In this document: piece after piece, positions 55,623 to 63,056 of the stretch | Layout: every line of letters begins with the position of its first letter | Numbering within the stretch: position 1 is the stretch's first letter | NCBI GenBank assembly: GCA_965284315.1 | Contig: OZ260072.1 | Location: 372,001-436,000 of the forward strand | DNA: 64,000 nt | Origin: PCRC01 sp017848435 | GTDB lineage: Bacteria; Pseudomonadota; Gammaproteobacteria; Burkholderiales; Burkholderiaceae_C | Direction of reading: 5' to 3' | Notes under the pieces: model-generated | The model's database searches: none | Told to the model about the DNA's origin: nothing | Seen by the model: only the letters and a program-made list of their open reading frames with translations | Translations under genes and position numbers: made by a program

Positions 55623-55965
55623 TCAGATATCCAGTTTTTGCGCTTCAACAGTATCTGCCTGATGCATAGCAGCGCGGTTTGCTGAAAGACTGTTCGCGCT
55701 CACATGCTGTAGGTTCACAAACTCAGACTGCAGATCCTCTGTGTGCTTCTCCGTAAGTACGAAGAGGATAGCACTCGAAACCAGACGACATTACTGCGAC
55801 GCATGCATCGTCGTCCTCGATAATGCTCCGCCGTACGCTGGCAAAACAACTTACCCAAGACTGCATCCGCTCATGACACAGCATCAAACAGACATTCGCT
55901 CTTTGGCGACCAGTTTCATTGATAACTTGCTGTGCGTAAATGCCCTGTGGCGAAAGTAGCTCCAT
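55623..55965 (-). pseudogene. Possible frameshifted ORF upstream of the ATPase gene
   Basis: An ATG at 55965 opens 80 codons (MELLSPQGIYAQQ ... ACVAVMSSGFE) that then drift into a poor frame and stop at 55723. At the same point another frame becomes good-looking (SAILFVLTEKHTEDL ... DTVEAQKLDI) and stops at 55623, 14 bp before the ATPase start. A loss of two bases near 55780 would explain it. The segment is AT-richer like the ATPase gene. No family is recognised. It fills the 355-bp interval between the ATPase gene and the RND adaptor gene and may be a decayed third gene. Confidence 0.4.
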
Positions 55966-57139
55966 GAACCGCTGGTGGAAATGGGCCATCGCCGCCCTCG
56001 TCTTCGCCCTGCTAGCTGCAGGCGTCCTCCGCGCCCTATCCAGCCGCAAAGCCCAACAGGCCGCTCTGGCCGCCAACACCCAAGCCCAAACCGTGGTGGA
56101 ACTCACCCCGGCAGACCTGGTGACCGCCACCGAGCGGGCCTTGTTGGTGGGTGTGCCCATTTCGGGCACGGTGCGGGCGGTGAACTCGGCCGTGGTGAAG
56201 GCCCGTGTGGCGGGTGAGGTGCAGGCGCTGGTGGTGCGTGAAGGGGACGCGGTGAAGGCGGGCCAGGTGGTGGCGCGCATTGAGCCGAGCGAATACCAGG
56301 CGCGCCAGCGGCAGGCGCAGCAGCAGGCTGACGCGGCCAAGGCGCAGGTAGTCATTGCCCAGCGCCAGTTGGACAACAACCAGGCGCTGGTGAAGCAGGG
56401 CTTTATTTCCAGCACCGCGCTGGACACGTCGCTGGCCAGCCTGGCGGGCGCGCAGGCCACTTACCAGGCGGCGGTGGCGGCGGTGGACATCACCAACAAA
56501 GCCATCAAAGACAGCGTGCTGCTGGCGCCCATGGCGGGGCTGGTGGCGCAGCGGCTGGTGCAGCCGGGCGAACGGGTGGGCGTGGATGCGCGCATCCTGG
56601 AAATTGTGGACCTGCGGCAGCTGGAGCTGGAAGCCACGCTCAGCACCGGTGACGCACTGGACGTGCGTGTGGGCCAAACCGCGCGGCTGCAATTGGAAGC
56701 GGCCGACGCCGCCCGCCCCGGCCGGACGCTGGCGGCGCGGGTGGCGCGCATCAACCCGGCGGTGCAGGCGGGCAGCCGCAGCGTGCTGGTGTACCTGGCG
56801 CTCGCGCCCACCGAAGGTTTGCGCCAGGGCACGTTTCTGCAGGGCACGCTGGGCACGGGCGAGGCCAACGCGCTGACGGTGCCGGCCACGGCGGTGCGCA
56901 CCGACAAACCACAGCCCTACGTGCAGGCGCTGCGCGACGGAAAAATTGCCCACCTGCCGGTGCAAACCGGTGTGGGCGGCGAACACGCGGGCGAACGGTT
57001 TGTGGGCGTCACCGGCCTGCCCGCCGGCACGGTGGTGGTGCGCGGTTCGCTGGGGCCGTTGCGGGAAGGCACACCCGTGAAAACGACGGCGCCCTCGCCC
57101 GCCCTGCCCGCCAGCGCCACCTCAACACCGGCCCGCTGA
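55964..57139 (+). CDS. RND efflux periplasmic adaptor (membrane fusion protein)
   Basis: 391 residues. An N-terminal membrane anchor (WWKWAIAALVFALLAAGVL) is followed by the lipoyl half-motif (VKARVAGEVQALVVREGDAV), a helical hairpin (RQRQAQQQADAAKAQVVIAQ then RQLDNN), the second lipoyl half (DSVLLAPMAGLVAQRLVQPG) and the beta-barrel/MP domains (RVGVDARILEIVDL). It joins the pump that follows, encoded 3 bp downstream, to an outer-membrane channel. No channel gene is adjacent; the TolC-like gene at 63,057 could serve. The exported compounds are unknown. Confidence 0.92.
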   Translation: MNRWWKWAIAALVFALLAAGVLRALSSRKAQQAALAANTQAQTVVELTPADLVTATERALLVGVPISGTVRAVNSAVVKARVAGEVQALVVREGDAVKAGQVVARIEPSEYQARQRQAQQQADAAKAQVVIAQRQLDNNQALVKQGFISSTALDTSLASLAGAQATYQAAVAAVDITNKAIKDSVLLAPMAGLVAQRLVQPGERVGVDARILEIVDLRQLELEATLSTGDALDVRVGQTARLQLEAADAARPGRTLAARVARINPAVQAGSRSVLVYLALAPTEGLRQGTFLQGTLGTGEANALTVPATAVRTDKPQPYVQALRDGKIAHLPVQTGVGGEHAGERFVGVTGLPAGTVVVRGSLGPLREGTPVKTTAPSPALPASATSTPAR

Positions 57140-57142
57140 GCC

Positions 57143-60100
57143 ATGTGGTTCACACAGGTCAGTCTGAAAAACCCGGTCTTTGCGACCATGGTGATGCTCG
57201 CGCTGGTGGTGCTGGGCATGTTCTCGTACCAGCGGCTGCAGGTAGACCAGTTTCCGAACATCGACTTCCCGGTCGTCGTCATCACCACCACCTACCCCGG
57301 TGCCTCGCCCGAGATTGTGGAGAGCGAGGTCACTAAGAAGGTGGAAGAAGGTGTGAACGCGATTGCGGGCATCAATGCCCTCACCTCGCGCAGCTACGAG
57401 AGCCAGTCGGTGGTGATTGTGGAGTTCCAGCTCTCGGTGGACGGGCGCAAGGCGGCCGAAGACGTGCGCGAACGGATTGCCGCCATCCGCCCCACCTTCC
57501 GCGACGAGGTGGACGAACCGCGCGTGCTGCGCTTTGACCCGGCCAGCCGGGCGATTTGGTCGGTAGCGGTGTTGCCGGCAGACAAAGGCGCGCAGGTGGG
57601 CATGACGCCTGTAGAGTTGACCAGCTGGGCCGACCAGGTGCTGAAGAAGCGTTTGGAGAACGTGCGCGGCGTTGGCTCCGTCACGCTGGTGGGCGGCACC
57701 AAACGCGAGATCAACATCTACCTGAACCCGCAGGCCATGGAGGCGCTGGGCGTCACGGCCGAGCAGGTGGCCAACGCGGTGCGCACAGAGAACCAAGACC
57801 TGCCGGTGGGCGCGGTGCGTTCGCTGGAACAAGAGCGTGTGGTGCAGGTGGTCTCGCGCATGCAGCGGCCCGAAGACTTCAACCGCATTGTGGTGGCCAA
57901 GCGCGGTACGGCGGCACCCATCCGGCTGGAGCAGGTGGCCCGCGTGGCCGACGGCGCGCAGGAGGTGGAAAGCCTGGCGCTGTACAACGGCCAACGCACG
58001 CTGGTGCTGCAGGTGCAGAAAACCCAAGACGACAACACCATTGCCGTGACCGATGGCTTGAAGAAAGCCATTGCCGACATCACCCCCCAGCTGCCGCCTG
58101 GCCTGCGGCTGGAGCCGATCAGCGACGGCTCGCGCCCCATCCGCGTGGCGGTGGACAACGTGCGCCGCACGCTGGTGGAAGGCGCGGTGCTCACGGTGCT
58201 GATCGTGTTTTTGTTCCTGAACTCCTGGCGCTCCACCGTCATCACCGGGCTGACATTGCCGATTGCCATCATTGGCACGTTTTTGTTCATGTACATGTTC
58301 GGCTTCACGGTGAACATGATCACGCTGATGGCGCTCAGCCTGTGTGTGGGCCTGCTGATCGACGACGCGATCGTGGTGCGCGAGAACATCGTGCGGCACG
58401 TACAAATGGGCAAGACACCGTACGCGGCGGCGATGGAAGGCACGCAGGAAATTGGCCTGGCGGTGCTGGCCACCACCTTCTCCATCGTGGCGGTGTTTTT
58501 GCCAATTGGTTTCATGGGCGGCATCATCGGCAAGTTCTTCCACGAGTTCGGCATCACCATCGTCGCGGCGGTGCTGATCTCGATGTTCGTCAGCTTCACG
58601 CTGGACCCGATGCTCTCCAGCATCTGGCACGACCCGGCCATAGACTCGCATGGCAAACACGGCCCACCCGTCACCTGGTACGACAAAACCATTGGCCGCG
58701 TGACCGGCGCGTTCGACCGGGGCACCGAGCGTTTGTCCGACGGCTACCAGCGGCTGCTGCGCTGGTCGCTCGGCCACAAGCTGCTGACGGTGGGCATGGC
58801 GGTGGCGGTGTTTGTCACCAGCCTGTTCATGGTGCCGCTGCTGGGCACCGAGTTTGTGCCCAAGGCAGACTTTTCGGAAACGTCCTTGAGCTTCTACACG
58901 CCGGTGGGGTCGTCCATTGAAGTCACCGAAGCCAAGGCCCGGCAGGTGGACGCGATCCTGCACGAATTCCCCGAGGTGAAGTACACGCTGGCCACGGTGA
59001 ACACCGGCAACGCGCAGGGGAAGATTTACGCCAGTGTCTACATCCGGCTGGTTGACAGGGCCAACCGCAGCCGCAGTGTGGACCAGATGTCCAACGTGCT
59101 GCGCGACCGGCTGCGCCAGGTGCCGGGCATCACCGTCACCCACGTGGGTTTGCTCGATTCGGTGGGTGGGCAAAAACAGATCGAGTTCTCTTTGCAAGGC
59201 CCCGATTTGAAAGAGCTGGAGCGGCTGACCAAACTGGTGAACGAGAAGGTCCGCGACATCCCCGGCCTGGTGGACCTGGATTCGAGCATCAAGGCCGACA
59301 AACCCACGCTCAACGTGGTGGTGCAGCGCGAGGCCGCGTCTGACCTGGGCCTGGGCGTGGCGCAAATCGGCAGCGCGCTGCGCATTCTGGTGGCCGGCCA
59401 GACCGTGGGCAACTGGCGCGCGCCCGACGACCAGACCTACGACGTGAACGTGCGCCTCGCGCCCGACGCCCGCAACGCCCCACAAGACCTGGAACGCCTG
59501 CCCTTCGCCCTCACCGCGGCCGATGGCAGCCAGCGCACCGTGCGGCTGAACCAGGTGGCCAGTGTCAAAGCATCCACCGGCCCGAACCAGATCAACCGGC
59601 GCGACCTGAACCGCGAGGTGGCCGTCAACGGCAACGTGGCCAACCGTTCGGCGGGCGAGGTCTCCAACGACATCCGTACGGTGCTGGACGGCATCCAATT
59701 CCCACCCGGCTACCGCTACCAGTTTGGTGGCTCCACCAAAAACCTGCAGGAGTCGTTTGGCTACGCCATCTCGGCGCTGCTGCTGGCGATTGTGTTCATC
59801 TACATGATTCTGGCCAGCCAGTTCAAGAGCTTTCTGCAGCCGCTGGCGCTGATGACCGCGCTGCCCCTGACGCTGATTGGTGTGGTGCTGGCGCTGCTGA
59901 TGTTCGGCTCCACGCTGTCGATGTTTTCGGTCATTGGCGTGGTGATGCTGATGGGCCTGGTGACCAAGAACGCCATTCTGCTGGTGGACTTTGCCATCCG
60001 CGCCCGCGAAGGCGACGGCCTGGGCCGTGAAGACGCGCTGCTGCTGGCGGCCAAGGTGCGGCTGCGCCCGATTTTGATGACCACGCTGGCGATGATCTTC

Positions 60101-60289
60101 GGCATGGTGCCACTGGCTTTTGCCCTCACCGAAGGCTCAGAGCAACGCGCGCCCATGGGCCAGGCGGTGATTGGCGGTGTGATCACCTCGTCGCTGCTGA
60201 CGCTGGTGGTGGTGCCGGTGGTGTACTGCTACCTGGACGACTTGGCGGCGTGGTGTGGCAAGGTGTGGCGAGGCCAAGCCCAGCACTGA
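57143..60289 (+). CDS. RND-family multidrug efflux pump (HAE1 type)
   Basis: 1,048 residues, twelve transmembrane helices and two large periplasmic loops. Hallmarks: N-terminal LKNPVFATMVMLALVVLGMF, PGASPEIVESEVTKKVEEGV, the TM4 proton relay DD in LLIDDAIVVRENIVRH, the FLPIGFMGGIIGKFFHEFG segment, and the second half with VVMLMGLVTKNAILLVDFA. It couples proton influx to drug export with the adaptor encoded just upstream. It belongs to the hydrophobic/amphiphilic (HAE1) group rather than the heavy-metal group. Closest wording is to MdtB/MexF-like pumps of Burkholderiales. Confidence 0.95.
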   Translation: MWFTQVSLKNPVFATMVMLALVVLGMFSYQRLQVDQFPNIDFPVVVITTTYPGASPEIVESEVTKKVEEGVNAIAGINALTSRSYESQSVVIVEFQLSVDGRKAAEDVRERIAAIRPTFRDEVDEPRVLRFDPASRAIWSVAVLPADKGAQVGMTPVELTSWADQVLKKRLENVRGVGSVTLVGGTKREINIYLNPQAMEALGVTAEQVANAVRTENQDLPVGAVRSLEQERVVQVVSRMQRPEDFNRIVVAKRGTAAPIRLEQVARVADGAQEVESLALYNGQRTLVLQVQKTQDDNTIAVTDGLKKAIADITPQLPPGLRLEPISDGSRPIRVAVDNVRRTLVEGAVLTVLIVFLFLNSWRSTVITGLTLPIAIIGTFLFMYMFGFTVNMITLMALSLCVGLLIDDAIVVRENIVRHVQMGKTPYAAAMEGTQEIGLAVLATTFSIVAVFLPIGFMGGIIGKFFHEFGITIVAAVLISMFVSFTLDPMLSSIWHDPAIDSHGKHGPPVTWYDKTIGRVTGAFDRGTERLSDGYQRLLRWSLGHKLLTVGMAVAVFVTSLFMVPLLGTEFVPKADFSETSLSFYTPVGSSIEVTEAKARQVDAILHEFPEVKYTLATVNTGNAQGKIYASVYIRLVDRANRSRSVDQMSNVLRDRLRQVPGITVTHVGLLDSVGGQKQIEFSLQGPDLKELERLTKLVNEKVRDIPGLVDLDSSIKADKPTLNVVVQREAASDLGLGVAQIGSALRILVAGQTVGNWRAPDDQTYDVNVRLAPDARNAPQDLERLPFALTAADGSQRTVRLNQVASVKASTGPNQINRRDLNREVAVNGNVANRSAGEVSNDIRTVLDGIQFPPGYRYQFGGSTKNLQESFGYAISALLLAIVFIYMILASQFKSFLQPLALMTALPLTLIGVVLALLMFGSTLSMFSVIGVVMLMGLVTKNAILLVDFAIRAREGDGLGREDALLLAAKVRLRPILMTTLAMIFGMVPLAFALTEGSEQRAPMGQAVIGGVITSSLLTLVVVPVVYCYLDDLAAWCGKVWRGQAQH

Positions 60290-60323
60290 AAAACGTGCAA
60301 CGGCCAACGCCGTTGCGCAAGGC

Positions 60324-60818
60324 TCACCCGTTCACCGCGAACCGGCTGGCCCGGGCGGCGTCCAGAATGCTGGGCAGGTCGTCGTGTGTGGCGTTCACAG
60401 GCGCGCGGCCATGCAACCAGGCGTTGGGCCGCACAAACCACAGGGCCAGTTCCCACGGGTCCAGCGCCCCCGAAAGTTCCTGCACCACGCCCACCATCTC
60501 AGGGCGTGGCGACAGGGTGTCTGGGCAGAACTGGAACAGTGGCAACCAGTGTTGTTTCTCCCGCTCGAAGCAGATCACCTGGCGTTCGACGATCCACCGG
60601 GCCAGAGAAGAAATGGAAGGGGCGTCGGGCGTTGACCATTGCGCGGTGAGCTCTTCTGCAGGCACCACACCGCCTGAACGGCGGTACGCGTCCTGCATGG
60701 CCTCAAATTGCGTCTCGCGGCAGGTGCTCCACAGGCAGGCCTGGGCGAGCCGGGGGCTTGGCGCAATGGGGCTGCGGAACAACACGGGCGTTGCGTGGCG
60801 TGCACTGCTGGTCTGCAT
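60324..60818 (-). CDS. Hypothetical protein
   Basis: 164 residues, not recognised with confidence. It is soluble, with segments such as YRRSGGVVPAEELTAQW, SISSLARWIVERQVICFERE and a C-terminal part VVQELSGALDPWELALWFV, PNAWLHGRAPVN. The last part reads like the C-terminal fold of MbcA/ParS-type antitoxins (a helix, then P-N-x-x-L-x-G-x-x-P), but no HTH is evident and no toxin gene adjoins it. A GGAG site precedes the ATG. It is convergent with the RND pump gene. Confidence 0.7.
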   Translation of the reverse strand: MQTSSARHATPVLFRSPIAPSPRLAQACLWSTCRETQFEAMQDAYRRSGGVVPAEELTAQWSTPDAPSISSLARWIVERQVICFEREKQHWLPLFQFCPDTLSPRPEMVGVVQELSGALDPWELALWFVRPNAWLHGRAPVNATHDDLPSILDAARASRFAVNG

Positions 60819-60871
60819 ACGTCACTCCGAATAGGGTTTGAACATTGAATGGGGGAACTTCTGCTGCGGGT

Positions 60872-61069
60872 TCAGGCGGGCTTGCCGCCTTCCGCAGCGC
60901 TGGGCGGTGCGTTGGCAAATGCCACGTCGGAGGCCACCATGAACGGCCAGACGGCACGAGCGGGGGTGGTGCGGGCATTGGCAACACCGCGGTGCGTGGG
61001 CACCATGGCTTCGCTGGGCGGCTTTTGCCATGGCGTTGCAACGGCGGTATTGGCACGAAACGCTTGCAT
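60872..61069 (-). CDS. Small hypothetical protein
   Basis: 65 residues (MQAFRANTAVATPWQKPPSE ... AAEGGKPA). It is Ala/Pro-rich without membrane segment or known motif. It has a strong AAGGAAA site before the ATG and lies 53 bp upstream of the 164-residue gene in the same direction, which supports a real two-gene unit. No function can be proposed. Confidence 0.4.
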   Translation of the reverse strand: MQAFRANTAVATPWQKPPSEAMVPTHRGVANARTTPARAVWPFMVASDVAFANAPPSAAEGGKPA

Positions 61070-61214
61070 GGTGGTTTCCTTGATGTCCTGAACTTGTTCT
61101 GGTATTTGAAGACGTGTGTACAAATGTAGGCAGCGCCAAATCGGCCTTGTGTCGGAAGCCACGGAAAACCAAGTAGGACAAATGCGCTACCGGCGCGCCG
61201 GGCGGCCCAGGCGC

Positions 61215-61243
61215 TTGACGCCCACCCCATGCGGCGCTATATT
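61215..61243 (+). promoter_or_regulatory. Sigma-70 promoter of the TetR gene
   Basis: TTGACG (61215-61220), a 17-base spacer and TATATT (61238-61243) make a near-consensus promoter. The start point would fall near 61250, about 15 bases before the ATG at 61265, without a ribosome binding site. Confidence 0.75.
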
Positions 61244-61263
61244 ACTAACCAGTCAGTCATTAA
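61242..61263. promoter_or_regulatory. TetR-type operator overlapping the transcription start
   Basis: The sequence TTACTAACCAGTC, then AGTCATTAA forms a gapped imperfect palindrome (TTA-x-T ... A-x-TAA arms, ACCAGTCAGT core) exactly over the expected start point. This suits autorepression by the TetR protein encoded two bases downstream. Confidence 0.5.
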
Positions 61264-61264
61264 T

Positions 61265-61951
61265 ATGTCCCTTACCCACCCGATACCCGACACCCCACCG
61301 GCCGATCCGCTGACCAAGCGTGAGCGCCGCAAAGAGGCGCGGCCGGGTGAGCTGCTGGAAGCCGCGCTCGATCTGTTCGTGGAAAAAGGCTTTGCCGGCA
61401 CCCGGGTGGAAGAGGTGGCGGCCCGGGCCGGGGTGTCCAAGGGCACGCTGTTTTTGTACTTCGCCAGCAAGGAAGACCTGTTCAAGGCGGTGGTGCTGGA
61501 GAGCCTGGCCAACCGCTTTGTGGAGTGGAACGCCGAGCTGGCCACCTTCCCCGGCAACACCACCGAGATGCTGAAATACGCCATGTCGAGCTGGTGGGAG
61601 CGGGTGGGCGCGACCAAGGCGTCGGGCATCACCAAGCTGATGATGTCGGAGGCGCGCAATTTCCCGGAGCTGGCCAACTTCTACCAAAAAGAGGTGATGC
61701 AGCCCGGCCGCGAGCTGATCCGCAAGATTTTGCAGCGCGGCATCGACCGCGGCGAGTTCCGCCCACTGGACCTGGACAACGCGGTTTTCAGCGTGATTGC
61801 GCCGATGATTTTCCTGATGATGTGGAAGAACTCCATGGGCCCGTGCAGCACCGACGTGCAGATCGACCCGGCGGCATTCCTGGCCAGCCAGGTGGACGTG
61901 ATGGTGCACGGCGTGCTGGCGTCACCGCAGCCTTCTAAAATTGCGGGTTGA
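61265..61951 (+). CDS. TetR/AcrR-family transcriptional regulator
   Basis: 228 residues. The N-terminal TetR helix-turn-helix is clear: LLEAALDLFVEKGFAGTRVE, EVAARAGVSKGTLFLYFASK, EDLFKAVV. The C-terminal ligand domain resembles the AcrR/TetR_C group with FRPLDLDNAVFSVIAPMIFL. It is probably autoregulated through the palindrome at its start. It may also control the RND efflux genes 1 kb upstream, as such regulators often do, but the two small genes between them leave this open. The pcm-like gene follows 25 bp downstream. Confidence 0.93.
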   Translation: MSLTHPIPDTPPADPLTKRERRKEARPGELLEAALDLFVEKGFAGTRVEEVAARAGVSKGTLFLYFASKEDLFKAVVLESLANRFVEWNAELATFPGNTTEMLKYAMSSWWERVGATKASGITKLMMSEARNFPELANFYQKEVMQPGRELIRKILQRGIDRGEFRPLDLDNAVFSVIAPMIFLMMWKNSMGPCSTDVQIDPAAFLASQVDVMVHGVLASPQPSKIAG

Positions 61952-61976
61952 CCCGAACCCCACCGAGGACCCCACC

Positions 61977-62666
61977 ATGAGCACCCCCATGAACATCGAA
62001 CAAGCCCGCTTCAACATGATCGAGCAGCAAATCCGCCCCTGGGAAGTGCTGGACGCCGGCGTCCTGCAGCTGCTGGCGGTGGTGAAGCGCGAAGATTTTT
62101 GCCCCGCCGCGATGCGCGCCCTGGCCTTTGTGGACATGGAAATCCCGTTGCAGGCCGACACCGAAGCCGCCGTGCGCCTGGGCCAGGTGATGCTCGCTCC
62201 CAAGGTGGAAGCGCGCATCCTGCAGGCGCTGGCGGTGCAAAAGACCGACCGCGTGCTGGAAATCGGCACCGGTTCTGGCTACATGGCCGCGCTGCTGGCA
62301 CACCGGGGCCAGCATGTCACCACGGTGGAGATTGACGCTGGCCTCGCCACACAGGCGCGCCACAACCTGCAACGCGCTGGCGTGCACAACGTGGAAGTGC
62401 TGCAGGCCGATGGCGCCAAGCCGCTGGCCGCCAACGCGCTGTTCGACGTGATCGTGCTCAGCGGCGCCGTGGCCGAGGTGCCGGCCGCGCTGCTGGCCCA
62501 CCTGCAACCCGGTGGCCGGCTGGCCGCCATCGTCGGCCAGGAGCCGGTGATGCGCGCCACCTTCGTCACCCGCAACAGCGACGCCGGTTTCCATACCGAA
62601 CAACCCTGGGACACGGTGGCGCCCAAGCTGCAGGGCTTTGCCGAGCCGTCGCGCTTCAGCTTCTGA
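61977..62666 (+). CDS. Protein-L-isoaspartate O-methyltransferase family protein
   Basis: 229 residues. PCMT-family SAM methyltransferase: N-terminal ARFNMIEQQIRPWEVLD, the AFVDMEIPLQ region, motif I VLEIGTGSGYMAALLA, post I TTVEIDAGLATQARHNL and FDVIVLSGAVAEVP. The classical isoaspartate enzymes have a Ser/Thr-rich GS-x-S loop before motif I that here is LGQVMLAPKVEARILQAL, so substrate repair may differ, as in the Burkholderiales variant upstream of rhodanese and tolC genes. The start at 61977 follows GAGGACCCCACC. Confidence 0.88.
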   Translation: MSTPMNIEQARFNMIEQQIRPWEVLDAGVLQLLAVVKREDFCPAAMRALAFVDMEIPLQADTEAAVRLGQVMLAPKVEARILQALAVQKTDRVLEIGTGSGYMAALLAHRGQHVTTVEIDAGLATQARHNLQRAGVHNVEVLQADGAKPLAANALFDVIVLSGAVAEVPAALLAHLQPGGRLAAIVGQEPVMRATFVTRNSDAGFHTEQPWDTVAPKLQGFAEPSRFSF

Positions 62667-62697
62667 CCCCCCCACACCCCTTGAACACTGTCGCACC

Positions 62698-63039
62698 ATG
62701 ATCGACCACGTCCGCCCCGCCAACCTGGCCGACTGGCTGCAATCCCTGCCCGCCGGCACAAACCCCGTGGTGCTGGACGTGCGCGAGCCCTGGGAACTGC
62801 AGACTGCCAGCGTCACCGCCAACGGCTTCGCGCTGGTGGCCATTCCGATGGGCGAGATCACCCGCCGTGTGGCCGAGCTGGACCCGGCCCAGCCGGTGGC
62901 CTGCCTGTGCCACCACGGCGCGCGCAGCCTGCGGGTGGCTGGCTTTCTGGTGCAAAGCGGTTTTGACCAGGTGGCCAACATCAGCGGCGGCATCGACGCC
63001 TGGTCGCGCGAGGTCGATGCGCGCGTGCCGCTGTACTGA
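62698..63039 (+). CDS. Rhodanese-like sulfurtransferase
   Basis: 113 residues, one rhodanese domain. It has LDVREPWELQTASV near the N-terminus and the catalytic Cys in VACLCHHGARSLRVAGFLVQ. The end is NISGGIDAWSREVDARVPLY, the usual C-terminal wording. The active loop CHHGARS differs from the C-R-x-G-x-x-T type and matches the GlpE-like/short group. It is placed between the pcm-like and tolC genes, a conserved order; a role is unknown. Confidence 0.92.
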   Translation: MIDHVRPANLADWLQSLPAGTNPVVLDVREPWELQTASVTANGFALVAIPMGEITRRVAELDPAQPVACLCHHGARSLRVAGFLVQSGFDQVANISGGIDAWSREVDARVPLY

Positions 63040-63056
63040 CGCCTTCAAGGACGCCC

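Noticed and set aside
55741..55959. Plus-strand frame of 72 codons before the RND adaptor gene
   Set aside because: No ribosome binding site or family; the minus-strand frames over the same bases look more coding-like, though those too are uncertain.
57122..59698. Very long minus-strand open frame (858 codons) opposite the RND pump gene
   Set aside because: Translation is rich in His, Gln and Val with no domain; the plus strand encodes a complete HAE1 pump, so this is a shadow frame.
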